A stretch of DNA of 64,000 bases from Trichobilharzia regenti (Eukaryota; Platyhelminthes; Trematoda; Strigeidida; Schistosomatidae). A program made the position numbers and the translations under genes. The notes beneath the pieces were generated by a model. It ran no database searches. It had not been told where the DNA came from and saw only the letters and a program-made list of their open reading frames with translations. Of the stretch, positions 10,718 through 20,869 are shown in pieces (the first letter of the stretch is position 1; each line of letters begins with the position of its first letter). Location of the stretch: contig OX235264.1 in NCBI GenBank assembly GCA_944472135.2, positions 118,945,809 to 119,009,808 on the forward strand, in the 5' to 3' direction.

Positions 10718-11381
10718 TCCTTTATGGTTGTGAGACCTGGCCACTGAGAGTGGAAGACATGAAAAGGCCGACTAGCTGTCTTTGATCATAGGTGCCTGCG
10801 TTCTATTTCCCGTGTAAAGTGGCATAATAAGGTGAGCAACATGGAGGTTAGGCGTAGAGTTCTAGGTAAACAGGGGAAATCAATCGACGAAGTCGTGAAG
10901 CTACAAAGACTGAGATGGTTAGCACATGTGTTAGGTATGCCAAGCCATCGCCTCCCTCGACAGGCAATGTTAGCTGATATAGGGTCAGGCTGGAAAAAAG
11001 CTAGCGGCGGTCAAACAAAAACTTGGCATCAGTCAATGAAATCCACAACAGTTGGTCTAAGCCACGTAGAAAGGTGTAGACTTCCTGACTGGTTGGGGTC
11101 CTCGGGACGGTAAAAATCTATGGTTGGAAACAATTGGTGACATGGCTCAAAATCGTTCTCAGTGGCTGGCCAGTGCAGATGCATCCACTCCTTGTGACTT
11201 ATGATCTCCAATGAAACTGTTTTGTTTTTCTTTATTACTCCTTTGTCTCACACCTCTGCTCACTGTTTCTATTATGCTTTCTTGTACTTTCTTCTCTCTC
11301 TTCGTCTGCTACATGGAGGGAGTGTGGCGACTTGAACTTCGGCACATTTGTGTAAAGTTCTATGTCGAAAACAGACAGACA
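10718..11381 (+). mobile_element. Recombinant RTE-A LINE at the centre of the duplication
   Basis: The left flank GGTAATATCC (10708-10717) and the left half, with the GGCCG insertion near 10767 and A at 10816, are those of the right-hand copy (13854-14517). From 10923 on, with C there, CAGGCAATG and the right flank GGGTTCAG, it follows the left-hand copy (7346-8245). It therefore has no matching pair of target-site duplications. This is the expected product of unequal crossing-over between the two outer LINE copies. Confidence 0.92.
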
Positions 11382-11389
11382 GGGTTCAG

Positions 11390-11566
11390 TTCCCAGCCAC
11401 ATACACACTCCTTTACCTTGCTAAACCAGTAATAAGACTAGTGGAGTGGGGGGAAGATTGCACATGAGTCTAGCCATCCCATCTTGTAAAAGTGAATACC
11501 CTTTGTTGCCGAAATTTTAAATCTCCAGCTTGTAGCTCTATACTCCACTGGGAATGAAAAGGAATG
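11390..11566 (+). mobile_element. SINE-2 body without head (duplicated)
   Basis: Copy of 8254-8430. Its tRNA-like head is missing because the duplication began inside the LINE that splits the SINE. Confidence 0.85.
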
Positions 11567-11910
11567 AATTGCCGTATTTTATTTAAAAAAATCACAAACA
11601 TTTTTAATTATTCGATATGTTAGTTTGTTCCTAAGTCAATGTTACGAAATGTGAAACATCATTTGTCAGATGAATAATCGTGGTTAGTGTTAAGTCGATA
11701 ATGATGAGGTGTTTTATGCCCCCGATATTAATACTGATCACGCATTACTTTTGACCCTTGAGAGCCCATGGAAATCAAGTGTTGAGCACAGACTGGTTCG
11801 TGCCGATTAGAATGATTCGACTTTTATTATGCAAAATTATATAAGTTGTAAATATTACTTACCTCTTAAATATAATAAAGTTAGTTAATAGAAGTCCGGA
11901 ATTCAGCAGA

Positions 11911-12284
11911 AGCAGACGGAATTCCTCAATACTCAAGATCAGATGGCCGGCTAGAAAAGATCAGCAAAGGTGACTTCTGAGAGCAAACCAACCAGGAACA
12001 GATTGTGCAACAAATATGCAGGGAGAAATGGAGGTGGATTGGCCATTCTCTGAGTAAAGAAACCATCATCAAGTGACATCCACCACACGCCAGGCTATCG
12101 CTCGAGTGGAACTCGAATGGGAAGCGGCGAGTTTGTCGTCAATGCGAAAGTGATGTGAAGAGGAGATGAAAGCATGTAGTCGGACATGGAGCGAGATGAA
12201 AACGTCGGCAGAGAACCGAACGCAACGGAGACGTTCGGCTGAAGCCCTGTGTTCCTCTAGGATCTAAAGGAAAAAATAATAATA
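11911..12284 (+). mobile_element. RTE-B 3' end (duplicated copy)
   Basis: Equivalent of 8775-9148 at +3136. Confidence 0.8.
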
Positions 12285-12285
12285 C

Positions 12286-13066
12286 GACGAAATTCCTCAG
12301 GAAGCAGTGAAAAGGGACTTAGTAACCTCAAAGGATATGCTGATGTATCTCTGCAGAACATTTGGAAGGAAGGAAGATGGGAAAGGTACCTACTGGTAAA
12401 ATGAACGACTACCTTGCTAAATTACCAAGGAAGGGCGACCTCATATTACGAAAGGACTGGCGTGAAGTCATGTTCTTTTCCAGTCCAAACTAAATATTAG
12501 ATCATTTCATTCTGGGGAGACTGGAAGAGGTTCTGGTTGCAAAACTCCGCCAGCTGGAACAAGCTGGATTCAACGAAAGCAAATCATGTACTGTTTAGAT
12601 TGTAACTCTACTCACCATCATCACCGAATAGAGTGTAGAATGGCAGCCAAATATCTATCTCAGCTTCATCGACTTTGGAAAGCCCTACAACAGCGTTGAT
12701 TTCGAAGTAATGTGGAAACCATGGGGTGCCCCAGATTTCTACCAACCTCATTCAACACCTATGTGACAATGTTACGTGTCAGGTTATCCATAAAGCAAAA
12801 ACTCAACGAGGCGTTTAACATGAATATAGGAATAAGACAAGACTTGCTACTATCTCCGGTGATATTCATAATTGTGGTGGACTGTATAATGCATCAGATT
12901 GTGGGTAGCGAGAGGACAGGAATATGTTGTGTGGACAAGAAGACTCTGACAGATCTGGCCTTCGCACATGATTTATGTTTAATGTCACAAAAATTCAAAG
13001 TGAGAAGGGATCAGCAACAAAGAATTCTGTCGGTGTAACGAATTCATTGAGAATCCTACACCAAAC
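12286..13066 (+). mobile_element. RTE-B reverse transcriptase remnant (duplicated copy)
   Basis: Equivalent of 9150-9930 at +3136, with the same broken catalytic boxes. Confidence 0.8.
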
Positions 13067-13853
13067 AAATATGCTTAGGCAAATGAAGATGTTTTTTTAA
13101 TGTAGTTGTGTTCTCTGAGCTGGATGGGGGAGGGGGGGGGGTTATTTGCGAAGCTTTCATTGTCCCCTACTAGACAATATCTTCAAAGCAGACTTCAATT
13201 TGAATTCAAGTGAGCTTTTAGAATGAAATTGAAGTATGCGCTGAAGATGTTCTCCAGGAGGGCAATGAAAGCTTCGTAAATAAACCACCATCCAGCTAGC
13301 TGAGGGCACATAACTACATCAAATAAGTCATCCACCTAAGCTACAAATCTCCTCCGTCATATCCTTATAGAGATGTATTGAACATACGTTGAAGAGACCG
13401 TAGAGTAACTTTATCACGCCCAGAAGTGGAACCCAAATGGGAAATGGTCAGTTAGGCTTGATTTCAAGAGTGACATGGAGGCGATGTAAGTTTATCGGCA
13501 ATTGGGGAGCTATTTAAAAAGGATTTCATAGAACCGGGTAGAATCGGGTTGTGCTTCTAAAGCCCTATGTTGCACTCTCAATGATAATAATAATAATGCT
13601 TAGACTGGTATTACCTGATTCACTGCAACTCATTTCACTACGAATATTATTACTTGAATTGGTTTTGAATGACAGTATTGATGATTTTATTGACAGACAG
13701 GAAGGATTTTGGTTGGTGATAATGCGTCTTTCGTCTTTTTCGTGACTCCACAGCTGAAGATACTAGTGCCTGGAGTGGTCGGTAGTGTGCCCTTCCCCAT
13801 CCCATGAGACTTCAACCCCACCGCTCATCGTTTTAGATCCCCAGGTAATATCC

Positions 13854-14517
13854 TCCTTTATGGTTGTGAGACCTGGCCACTGAGAGTGGAAGACATGAAA
13901 AGGCCGACTAGCTGTCTTTGATCATAGGTGCCTGCGTTCTATTTCCCGTGTAAAGTGGCATAATAAGGTGAGCAACATGGAGGTTAGGCGTAGAGTTCTA
14001 GGTAAACAGGGGAAATCAATCGACGAAGTCGTGAAGCTACAAAGACTGAGATGGTTAGGACATATGTTACGTATGCCAAGCCATCGCCTCCCTCGACGAG
14101 CAATGTTAGCGGATATAGGGTCAGGCTGGAAAAGAGCTAGCGGCGGTCAAACAAAAACTTGGCCGAACCAGTCAATGAAATCCACAACAGTTGGTCTAAG
14201 CCAGTCACGTAGGAAGGTGTAGACTTCCTGACTGGTTGGGGTCCTCGGGACGGTAAAAATCTATGGTTGGAAACAATTGGTGACATGGCTCAAAACCGTT
14301 CTCAGTGCCGCAGATGCATCCACTCCCTGTGACTTATGATCTTCAATGAAACTGTTTTGTATTTCTTTATTACTCCTTTGTCTCACACCTCTGCTCACTG
14401 TTTCTATTATGCTTTTCTTGTACTTTCTTCTCTTGCTTCGCATGCTACACGGAATGTGGCGACTTGAACTTCGGCACATTTGTGAAAAGTTCTATGTCGA
14501 AAACAGACAGACAGACA
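13854..14517 (+). mobile_element. RTE-A LINE, right-hand copy with perfect 10-bp target-site duplication
   Basis: Flanked by GGTAATATCC at 13844-13853 and again at 14518-14527. It starts 5'-truncated in the region encoding CETWPLRVEDMK and ends in (CAGA)n. Diagnostic bases: GGCCG insertion, A at 13952, G at 14059, then CGACGAGCAATG. It supplied the left half of the central recombinant copy. Confidence 0.92.
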
Positions 14518-14527
14518 GGTAATATCC

Positions 14528-14822
14528 ATTAGGCTACTGGGGGGTCATGAGAAACACTTTCGGTGCTGAAAGTTATCACTTGTTATTTTTCCAAGGTGAC
14601 CTAGTGAGTATCACTTTGGTGTTTGAAACAATGGGGCTATGTTCGAGATGCGCAGGTACACCTAACTGACAAGTAACAGGTTCACCACTACCCGACTGTG
14701 ATTAGTTGATTTCTGTTTGACCGTCTGCCCGGTTTTTTTTTGATATCATCTAACTCCATCTGTATTCATAGTCATTGTCTTAGTTTATGCATATTTATCT
14801 AGTTACTCTATGTAGATTACTA

Positions 14823-14877
<55 letters not shown>

Positions 14878-15235
14878 CTTTTTTTTGTGTGTATAGTATG
14901 ATAAAGTTTTTATTATTTCGTTTATTTGATTTTTTTTGTGGGTTTTCTACCGAATCAATAATTTATTCCATTTTATTCAGCGACTGATATTTTTGTGTTT
15001 TTGTTTTGGCAGTTTTTTTTGCATTTCACTTCGATGAAATCGTACTTTATTTTTTCTCAGCGGGTACAACTTATCTGTTCACAGTGTCAAATCAGTGAAA
15101 TCAGTAGATAAATCAATTAACTGAATGTGAAGTTAGCTGCATTTTGAATCTATCACTCCTGATTTATTCATGCTCCATGTATTCTGTCTACCTCTTTGTC
15201 TTCCTTAGCATGTTTTCTGTCTTCACCATTTTGAT
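14528..15235. other. Unassigned stretch with (CA)n microsatellite
   Basis: Holds about 24 CA units at roughly 14826-14874. The rest is T-rich intron with no gene or recognised repeat. Confidence 0.6.
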
Positions 15236-15239
15236 CCAT

Positions 15240-15512
15240 TCAGCATATGTTGAGGAGGTCGTCGAATGACGTCACGTGCAATTCAGGCCATAGCTCGAGT
15301 TGAATCCAAATAGGAAACAATGAACAAGTTGTCAGATTCAGGATGACATAGAGGAGTTCGTGTGGCGAGGAGGTGGAGGAGGAGATAAGAGACTATGATC
15401 AATTGTGGACCCATCTGAAGAGAATGACAGAAAATAAAAGAAAGTGTAGATGTGCTGCTTTACCCGTATGTTCCACAGAGAACCCAAGGGAATAGTAATA
15501 ATCAGAGGGAGA
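15240..15512 (+). mobile_element. RTE-B 3' end
   Basis: Degenerate tail of RTE-B (CATAGCTCGAGTTGAATCC, ATGACATAGAGGAG, TTTACCCGTATGTTCC) ending in an AATAGTAATAATC tail. Confidence 0.75.
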
Positions 15513-15544
15513 ATGGTTGTTATCGAAATCCTTACAAAACTCAT

Positions 15545-15800
15545 AATTATCAAGTGTCAGTTTGCAGGGATTTGACTGGTTACAGGATTGATCATGAGCT
15601 GACATCAATGAGAGAACCGTTAGAAGCCCTGGGAGTACTGCCAGACAGACAGTTGTTTCGTCTCGGTTTGGATCCCTTCAGTGGTACGCGTCTACCGAAA
15701 CGGATCTAACCGAAAACCTTGTGGTTACGATGAGAGCTTATAGACCATTAAGTTATTAGGACTCTCGATCCAATGGTTCGTAAATTCCAACTTCTGTGTA
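15545..15800 (-). mobile_element. Smalpha-like unit, minus strand
   Basis: On the minus strand the order is leader, tRNA-like section (B box decayed), GTCGACGCG-like region, then the CAGTACTCCCAG and GTTCTCTCATTGATGTCAGC tail seen in other copies. A CAGACAGACAG insertion sits near 15640 in the helix III region. The hammerhead core is not recognisable. Confidence 0.7.
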
Positions 15801-16600
15801 CTGATGAAGCGTCCCACACCAGGATGAAAAGACTGTTCAAAACCCATTTTGTAAATATCAATCTCTAGTTCATTGTGACCACTATAGATGGATGGTCATC
15901 TGTGGCACGAGTTGAAAGTAGCACAATTTCTTGAGTAGACGGAAGTCAAAATTCGTGGGTGGCTGAATTCTCACGCAAATGGTTGAACTGTTAATGAGCG
16001 TAACCTTACAGCTTGAAGGTTTAGGATTCCTTCCCTGTTGGGTTCGCAGGGGCACATTGTTCAGAAGTCTCAAACTAGGTAGGAAGAACTGTGTCAGTAT
16101 ACTCCTCCGTTTTCAGGGCTTGGTTCGTCACTGAAATCTGTAGTGAAGTATTCAGTAGAATGAGTGTATTTCATACATTCGTTAATTTTCAACCTACATG
16201 TTTATTCGGTTATAAATTAAGGTTACTTAACAATATGTAGGCTGTTAAAAATAAAACTATGAAATGTGGAAGGAAAATTTAATTGTTGACATGACAGTTT
16301 GTTTATATACGAATTTATAATTTTAATTGTGCGGAGTGATTAGCTAATTTGTCAGGTGAGATACTGTTTCCTGTGAATCATCGATGACTCTGAAGCTGTT
16401 TTGTAAATAATAATCATTTGTTAAGGAATATCTGCCTCACTTGTGTGGTCTTCAAAATGGTATAATCTGTGATGGCCAAGCAGTTGAAGTGTTAGATGTC
16501 ATCAGTAATCAAATCTCGAAATAGTAGTAGGCACCAGAGTGTGACCAGTATCATTCAGAAGACGTTGTGATTCCATCATTTATAACGACTAGTTTGACTG
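15801..16600. other. Unassigned intronic stretch
   Basis: No gene seen. A GAGTCC / AACCTTACAGCTTGAAGGTTTAGGATTCC segment near 15990-16040 may be a very old SINE fragment, but this is weak. Confidence 0.4.
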
Positions 16601-16659
16601 TACTATTGTGAGATTATTACGGGCAATATTGACAGATGTATTAGGTTATTTAATATCGT

Positions 16660-16900
16660 TGGTATTAAGAGGTTGGAGGCAATCGGCCACAGGAAGCCTT
16701 GCTTGGCCAAAGTTTCGTGCTAGTAGGCACTCACCAGTCAATAAGGTAGGTGTATCTTCAACCTTGAAGGAAGTCATGACCCTTCTGAGATTCGATCCTT
16801 CATCATCAAGTGTGTATTGCAGTTAGAGGCGTCACCACTAACCTAGATATTCGGGCCCTCGACTTACCTCCTGTAGGACTGACTGTATTGGACACATTTG
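16660..16900 (+). repeat. Dispersed repeat R
   Basis: Starts GGAGGCAATCGGCCACAGG and runs through TTTCGTGCTAGTAGGCACTCACC and GATTCGATCC (B-box-like) to CCACTAACC. Copies lie at 24105-24340 and 30780-31010, with parts at 3665-3775 and 17150-17400. No coding capacity. The B-box-like motif suggests a tRNA-related origin; this is inference. Confidence 0.75.
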
Positions 16901-16914
16901 ATAGGACGCTAGTT

Positions 16915-17111
16915 TTTTTTATTTTTTAGTTTTGATTTACAGCTTGATTCCACACTGTATTTTAGGTACAAGTATGGAATTTTCAGCATGGATATCTGTA
17001 GCCCAAATTTTGCAGGCCGACCATAGATATCAGATGTGCGTCGATGCGGGCTCGAACCCCGGACCATGTGCATGGTCGGCGAGAGTCCTAACCACTGTAC
17101 CACCGACGCAC
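16915..17111 (-). mobile_element. SINE-1, minus strand
   Basis: On the minus strand: head GTGCGTCGGTGGTACAGTGG, B box GGTTCGAGCCC, body CATCTGATATCTATGG...GCTACAGATATCC...CAAGCTGTAAATC and an A-rich tail (T-rich at 16913-16925). The head can fold with a 7-bp acceptor-like stem (GCGTCGG with CCGACGC in the best copies). Closest relatives are at 24339-24524 and 43955-44146. Confidence 0.88.
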
Positions 17112-17149
17112 TACTAGTTAGTAACTAGTGTCATGTGTTTAGTTATTTG

Positions 17150-17400
17150 TTTCGCAGAGACTGATTTCTGTCGGAGTCAAGTTTGCAATATGGTAGGTGA
17201 CTCGAAATCACGGTGCACTTTGAATTGTTTAGTATTAGATGTTTGGAGGCATTCAGCAGGGACCCTTTAGATCTGCCCTGTACTACCAACAATTCAGAGT
17301 GCACCGTAATGGCGAACCATCTGGTGACATGCAGCTACATCGCAAACTTGACTGTGATAGAATTCAGTCTACATCAAAGAAAAGAAAAGGCTTTGAATTA
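17150..17400. repeat. Inverted pair of repeat R 5' ends (potential hairpin)
   Basis: 17155-17265 reads GACTGATTTCTGTCGGAGTCAAG...CACGGTGCACTTTGAATTG; 17285-17400 reads the complement (CAGAGTGCACCGTAATGGCG...ATAGAATTCAGTCTAC). The two arms of about 110 bp are imperfect and only about 20 bp apart. Confidence 0.75.
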
Positions 17401-17934
17401 TTCTCATAGCACATGTTCTCTGAGCTGAGTCAAATTGCGTATATCGCTGATGAGTTTGACCCCAAAATAAGCCTAATGGCTTTCCGGTATTGAGATCACC
17501 TGGAGCTACCTGATTAGTAAGCGCTACCGCCTGGTGTGAATAGTGTTCAACTACTCATGGGAATCAGTCATTGATATATATATAACTTCGCGATTTTCTG
17601 TTCGCTTTCTTAATTTCTCCTCATGGTATCAAGCCGACGGTATAATGTAATCTAAATTATTTCGGTTACTTAAGGAATCTGTTATGAAATTTCATGTAGA
17701 GCTGTAAAAGTTAGAAATAGTGAATTCATTTGTAAATTGAGACAGTTTGAACTTACATAAAACTTTACTGTTCAGTTTTTCCTTCCGCCGTATAATTTCC
17801 AATTTTTGTGGCTTTCACCTTGCTTCTTCCTACTCTATCGTTGTGTCACTGTTTTCGGTGTTAGTAGGATCTACTAATCTAACATTTTGCTAAGTTTTTC
17901 TGCTCGACTTATCTAATTGTTTGGAGAATTTCAT

Positions 17935-18065
17935 GATGAGTTGACATGAGTAAGAGAACATCAGTAAGACAGCTGTTAATGAAGGTCTGTAGTTTGTTCG
18001 AAGTAGTCTTCGTGACGCGGCGCAGCGCCAAGTCTCTGATCCGTATTGTAAGTAGTCCTGACTTC
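17935..18065 (-). mobile_element. RTE-B fragment inside composite repeat U
   Basis: Antisense of the RTE-B segment around the SRSLIRY / KLQTFINSC-like coding region (compare 24960-25040). It appears in the same relative place in the reverse copy (53185-53290). Confidence 0.7.
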
Positions 18066-18118
18066 ACATTGAAATAGTACAGAACTTATCAGTACTAAAT
18101 ACTTCGGACGAGAATTTC

Positions 18119-18843
18119 TGTCTCTGTCTGTCTGGATTCAACATAGAACTTGTCACCGAAGTGCACCAGCTCCAGTTGCCACGTTCCAAATAGCACACAG
18201 AAGTAGACAAGAAGATGAGTGAAGAGAATCAATACAGTCTGACAAGTATAAGAGTGAAACAGAATGGGTAATGGTAGAAAGGAATATGAAAGATTACAGA
18301 GACTGAATACATCTGGGCTGGCCATTGACAACGATTTCGAGCCATGTCACCTTTTGTCTCCAGCCATTGATTCCTAGAGTCCTGAGGGCCCCGACCCGGA
18401 AGTCCACATCTCCCTACCTGACTCAGTTTAACTGTCAAGGATTTCATGGATTGATGAGGCCATGTTTTTGTTTGGCCACCACTTAGCCTTTTCCAACCTG
18501 AACCTATATCAGCTAGCAATGCCCGTCGAGGGAGGCGATGGTTAGGCTTGCGCAGCACGTGACCTAGCCATCTCAATCTGTGTAACTTTATAGTCTCGTT
18601 GATTGATTTTCCCTCTTTGCCCAACACTCTACGCCTAATGTCAACATTACTTACCTTAATATACCACCTAACGTGAGACAGAGGTCGCAGACATCTATGG
18701 TCGAAAGCAGTCAACCTTTTCATGTCTTCAACTCGTATTGGCCATGTTTCAAAGCCATAGAGAAGGACGGAGCGAACTGCTGGGCAGTACACACGTCCCT
18801 TGGTTGATAGCCAGCCGGATTTCACGCCTACGCCAGAGGTGGT
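18119..18843 (-). mobile_element. RTE-A LINE with target-site duplication and paralogous empty site
   Basis: Minus-strand, 5'-truncated LINE flanked by GAATTTC at 18112-18118 and 18844-18850. The reverse copy of repeat U (near 53110) shows the empty site: one GAATTTC running straight into ACCAAGTC. The remaining frame (18229-18855, 208 codons) reads [43 protein letters not shown] and [18 protein letters not shown] without a stop, so the insertion is fairly young. Confidence 0.92.
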
Positions 18844-18880
18844 GAATTTCACCATGTCGCAAGAGAATGTTGTAATTTAT

Positions 18881-19061
18881 AGTTTGAACAAAGCAGGGAA
18901 AATACCTTTTGGAGGATAAAATGACGTCATTGTATGCATGTATATTTTTTAGATCTTGTCAACTGCATAGACAAGCAGGAAGAAGACACCAAGGAAATGC
19001 AATGACGTCATTTTTGTCCCGTTAAATGTATTATTCTTCTTCTTTCTTTGTTCAACTTTAT
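18881..19061. repeat. MITE-like palindromic core with two TGACGTCA boxes
   Basis: About 181 bp with imperfect terminal inverted repeats of about 50 bp. TGACGTCA stands at 18922-18929 and 19003-19010, facing each other across a 73-bp loop. Related copies: 52895-53085 (boxes at 52950-52957 and 53031-53038) and 54190-54370 (54242-54249; the partner is decayed to TGATGTCA at 54323-54330). No transposase seen. Confidence 0.75.
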
Positions 19062-19344
19062 CAAGGAGGAGTCATTATATGAAAGTATGCTTTGTGGTTT
19101 GATGTAAATGTCAGCGTAAATAATATTCACCAATGGTGCTATTTAATCGTCACGTTACTTTCAAACTGAAAAATTCTGGTAGTCCAATATTAGTAGAATA
19201 ACGTAGTGGGCGCTGTATTTGCATATGGCGAAGTCAATTTGTTATAGAGTCGTCAATGTGCATGACTGATTTGTAATTTTCAGTGACACATCAGTCTAGC
19301 AGCATGGATTATATCTGAGGTTTCTTAGGAATTTAGATTAATTT

Positions 19345-19800
19345 CAATGAAGACTTTGTTATGAACCAGTGTCAGAGAGAAGTAATTTGTAAACTATTTC
19401 AACACTACGGCGTACACAGTACCTCAGGTCTTGTATCAACCTCATTCATCATCTGGCTATATGAAGGTGGAACGTGTCGGATGATGATCCACAACGGAAA
19501 ACTCACCGGGGCGTCTGAAGTGCATACAGGAATAAGACATGCTGGTTGCCTATTATCACCGATGTTATTCGATTATGCTTCAGATTGTGCATTGGGTGTG
19601 AGGTGACAGGAATACGCCAGACCACTGATAAGAAGTCTCTAGAAGATCTGAATTTCGCGTGTGGATGATTTTATGTGGAATCTTACACAAACTGGAAGAC
19701 TACAGGCGGATGAAAACCAAGAAACTGGCTAAAGCTGCTGGTAGTGAAGACTCGACTGTAGGTGAACATAGAGAAGACGCAGAGATCGTTATGTTATGAA
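19345..19800 (+). mobile_element. RTE-B reverse transcriptase fragment
   Basis: Open for 81 codons from 19361: MNQCQREVICKLFQHYGV, LVSTSFIIWLYEGGTCRM, then TGIRHAGCLLSPMLFDY (motif B-like, normally GVRQGCLLSP). Motif C follows in another frame near 19650 (EDLNFACG). It is the reverse-oriented twin of 53480-53930. Confidence 0.85.
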
Positions 19801-20075
19801 TTGACAGAAGATAGATTCCATACACTAGTCATTGGATCGGGTGTCAGTGTTCTACTGGTCTACGAGCTAGCTCGCCTTTTAACTAGAAGGTCCTGGGTTC
19901 GAACTTTGTTGGTTGGTGTGTACTGATGAAGAGTCCCAAACTAGGACAACAGAAACAACTGCTCATTACTCCTTTCAGGTTTTCCAGTGATTCTCTAACT
20001 GCTGTCGGCTCATGATGTAATCCTCCTCCAACCAATCAAACAAAATCCCTACAAAATCTGTACTTGAAAATGATC
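19800..20075 (+). mobile_element. Smalpha-like unit with intact CTGATGA but broken hammerhead
   Basis: Canonical CTGATGA at 19923-19929 and helix II strands GTCC (19933-19936) and GGAC (19944-19947) are kept. Four extra bases separate GGAC from GAAA, and the GTC cleavage triplet has become GCTC. Upstream are AGTGTTCTACTGGTCTACGAG (A-box region, changed) and GGTTCGAACTT (B box). The tail matches the other copies to CAAACAAAATCCC. Confidence 0.85.
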
Positions 20076-20134
20076 TTATAGTCCCTGAACAACCTACCAC
20101 TTCCATATATATGTGAAGATGACTCACTAGCCTG

Positions 20135-20765
20135 TAGAATAGTACTAACTGTAGTAGAGAAGCAAGATGAGGAAGGTGATGTGAGTAAAGAAGAGTGATG
20201 CTCAGGAAGGCTTTGTGTGCTTTTGGAAGTTTGTGGGCGGTTGTTACTTCCTGGCTGCCCACACCCTGGAAGTTGATTGATAGAAAGAGGCTTAGAGTTG
20301 CGTGACCGCAGAACCCAGGGGACAACTGCTTGAGGCCGACCGGTCACACACGGCCTGTATGAACTGGTTTCTTGGATTGCTTCCGTATTAGTGAACTTAC
20401 CGCCAGTTACGGACCACGTAGGTGGGGTAGGTCGGTATGTACAATTTTTGGGGTCGACCATTTCTAACCCCCTCTCTCCCTCCAGAGTGGAGAGACAGCA
20501 TAGCTGGAATGTTGTTCATCTGAGGGAAACACTTCACTACTGTTACATCCCTGTTCCCTAGCGGTAGTACGACTTCGCCTTCAGACTCCCAGCATAGTGT
20601 AAGAAATATTTTTACACAATGGCATTAACTGGTTTTAGCCTAATCGCTATCCTAACAACCTTCCTGGTATGGTAGTATCTGCAGGAACATCGGTTCCAGC
20701 CAGTGTAGCTTGTTGGGTCATTGTGATGTGCAAGCCCGACCACCACGTCAGGGTAGCAGCTATAG
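20135..20765 (-). repeat. Dispersed repeat Q
   Basis: About 630 bp closely similar to 30173-30770 in the same orientation (TAGTACTAACTGTAGTAGAG... to GCAGCTATAGG). Long open stretches occur in several minus frames but diverge in protein sequence between copies, so coding is doubtful. The class is not recognised. Confidence 0.75.
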
Positions 20766-20869
20766 GTCATATATATGTATTGGACCTGAAAATAAGTTGG
20801 GAACAAAGTGACAGCCTTAAAGTCCTACGTAACACGATGAAAGATAGAGGTTTTGAAGAAAATAAAAGA

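Larger units (their letters stand above)
7681..10816 (+). repeat. 3136-bp direct tandem duplication, copy 1
   Basis: Every stretch compared by eye is the same as 10817-13952 at a constant offset of 3136. The breakpoint lies inside RTE-A sequence, so the exact boundary can slide by about 106 bp. The unit holds the 3' part of an RTE-A copy, a SINE-2 body, two RTE-B fragments and some unassigned sequence. Confidence 0.92.
10817..13952 (+). repeat. 3136-bp direct tandem duplication, copy 2
   Basis: Second copy of 7681-10816. Its contents repeat at +3136: SINE-2 body (11390-11566), RTE-B 3' end (11911-12284), RTE-B reverse transcriptase remnant (12286-13066) and the G-run near 13130. Confidence 0.92.
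17740..19340 (+). repeat. Composite repeat U, split by RTE-A
   Basis: Shares most of its length, in reverse, with 52745-53480 and 53940-54430. Order: CTTTCACCTTGCTTCTTCC block, an RTE-B remnant, the AGAATTTC site (with a LINE inserted), TTTATAGTTTGAACAAAGC, the palindromic core at 18881-19061, then AATGGTGCTATTTAATCG and GCGCTGTATTTGC. Its class is not recognised. Confidence 0.8.

Noticed and set aside
14826..14874. Tandem units as a CRISPR-like array
   Set aside because: Dinucleotide microsatellite without spacers; the genome is eukaryotic.
15255..15275. Single TGACGTCA box as a further MITE-like copy
   Set aside because: No inverted partner or flank similarity; the box is part of an RTE-B remnant.
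19923..19970. Active hammerhead ribozyme
   Set aside because: CTGATGA is intact, but GGAC is separated from GAAA by four bases and the GTC cleavage triplet is lost.
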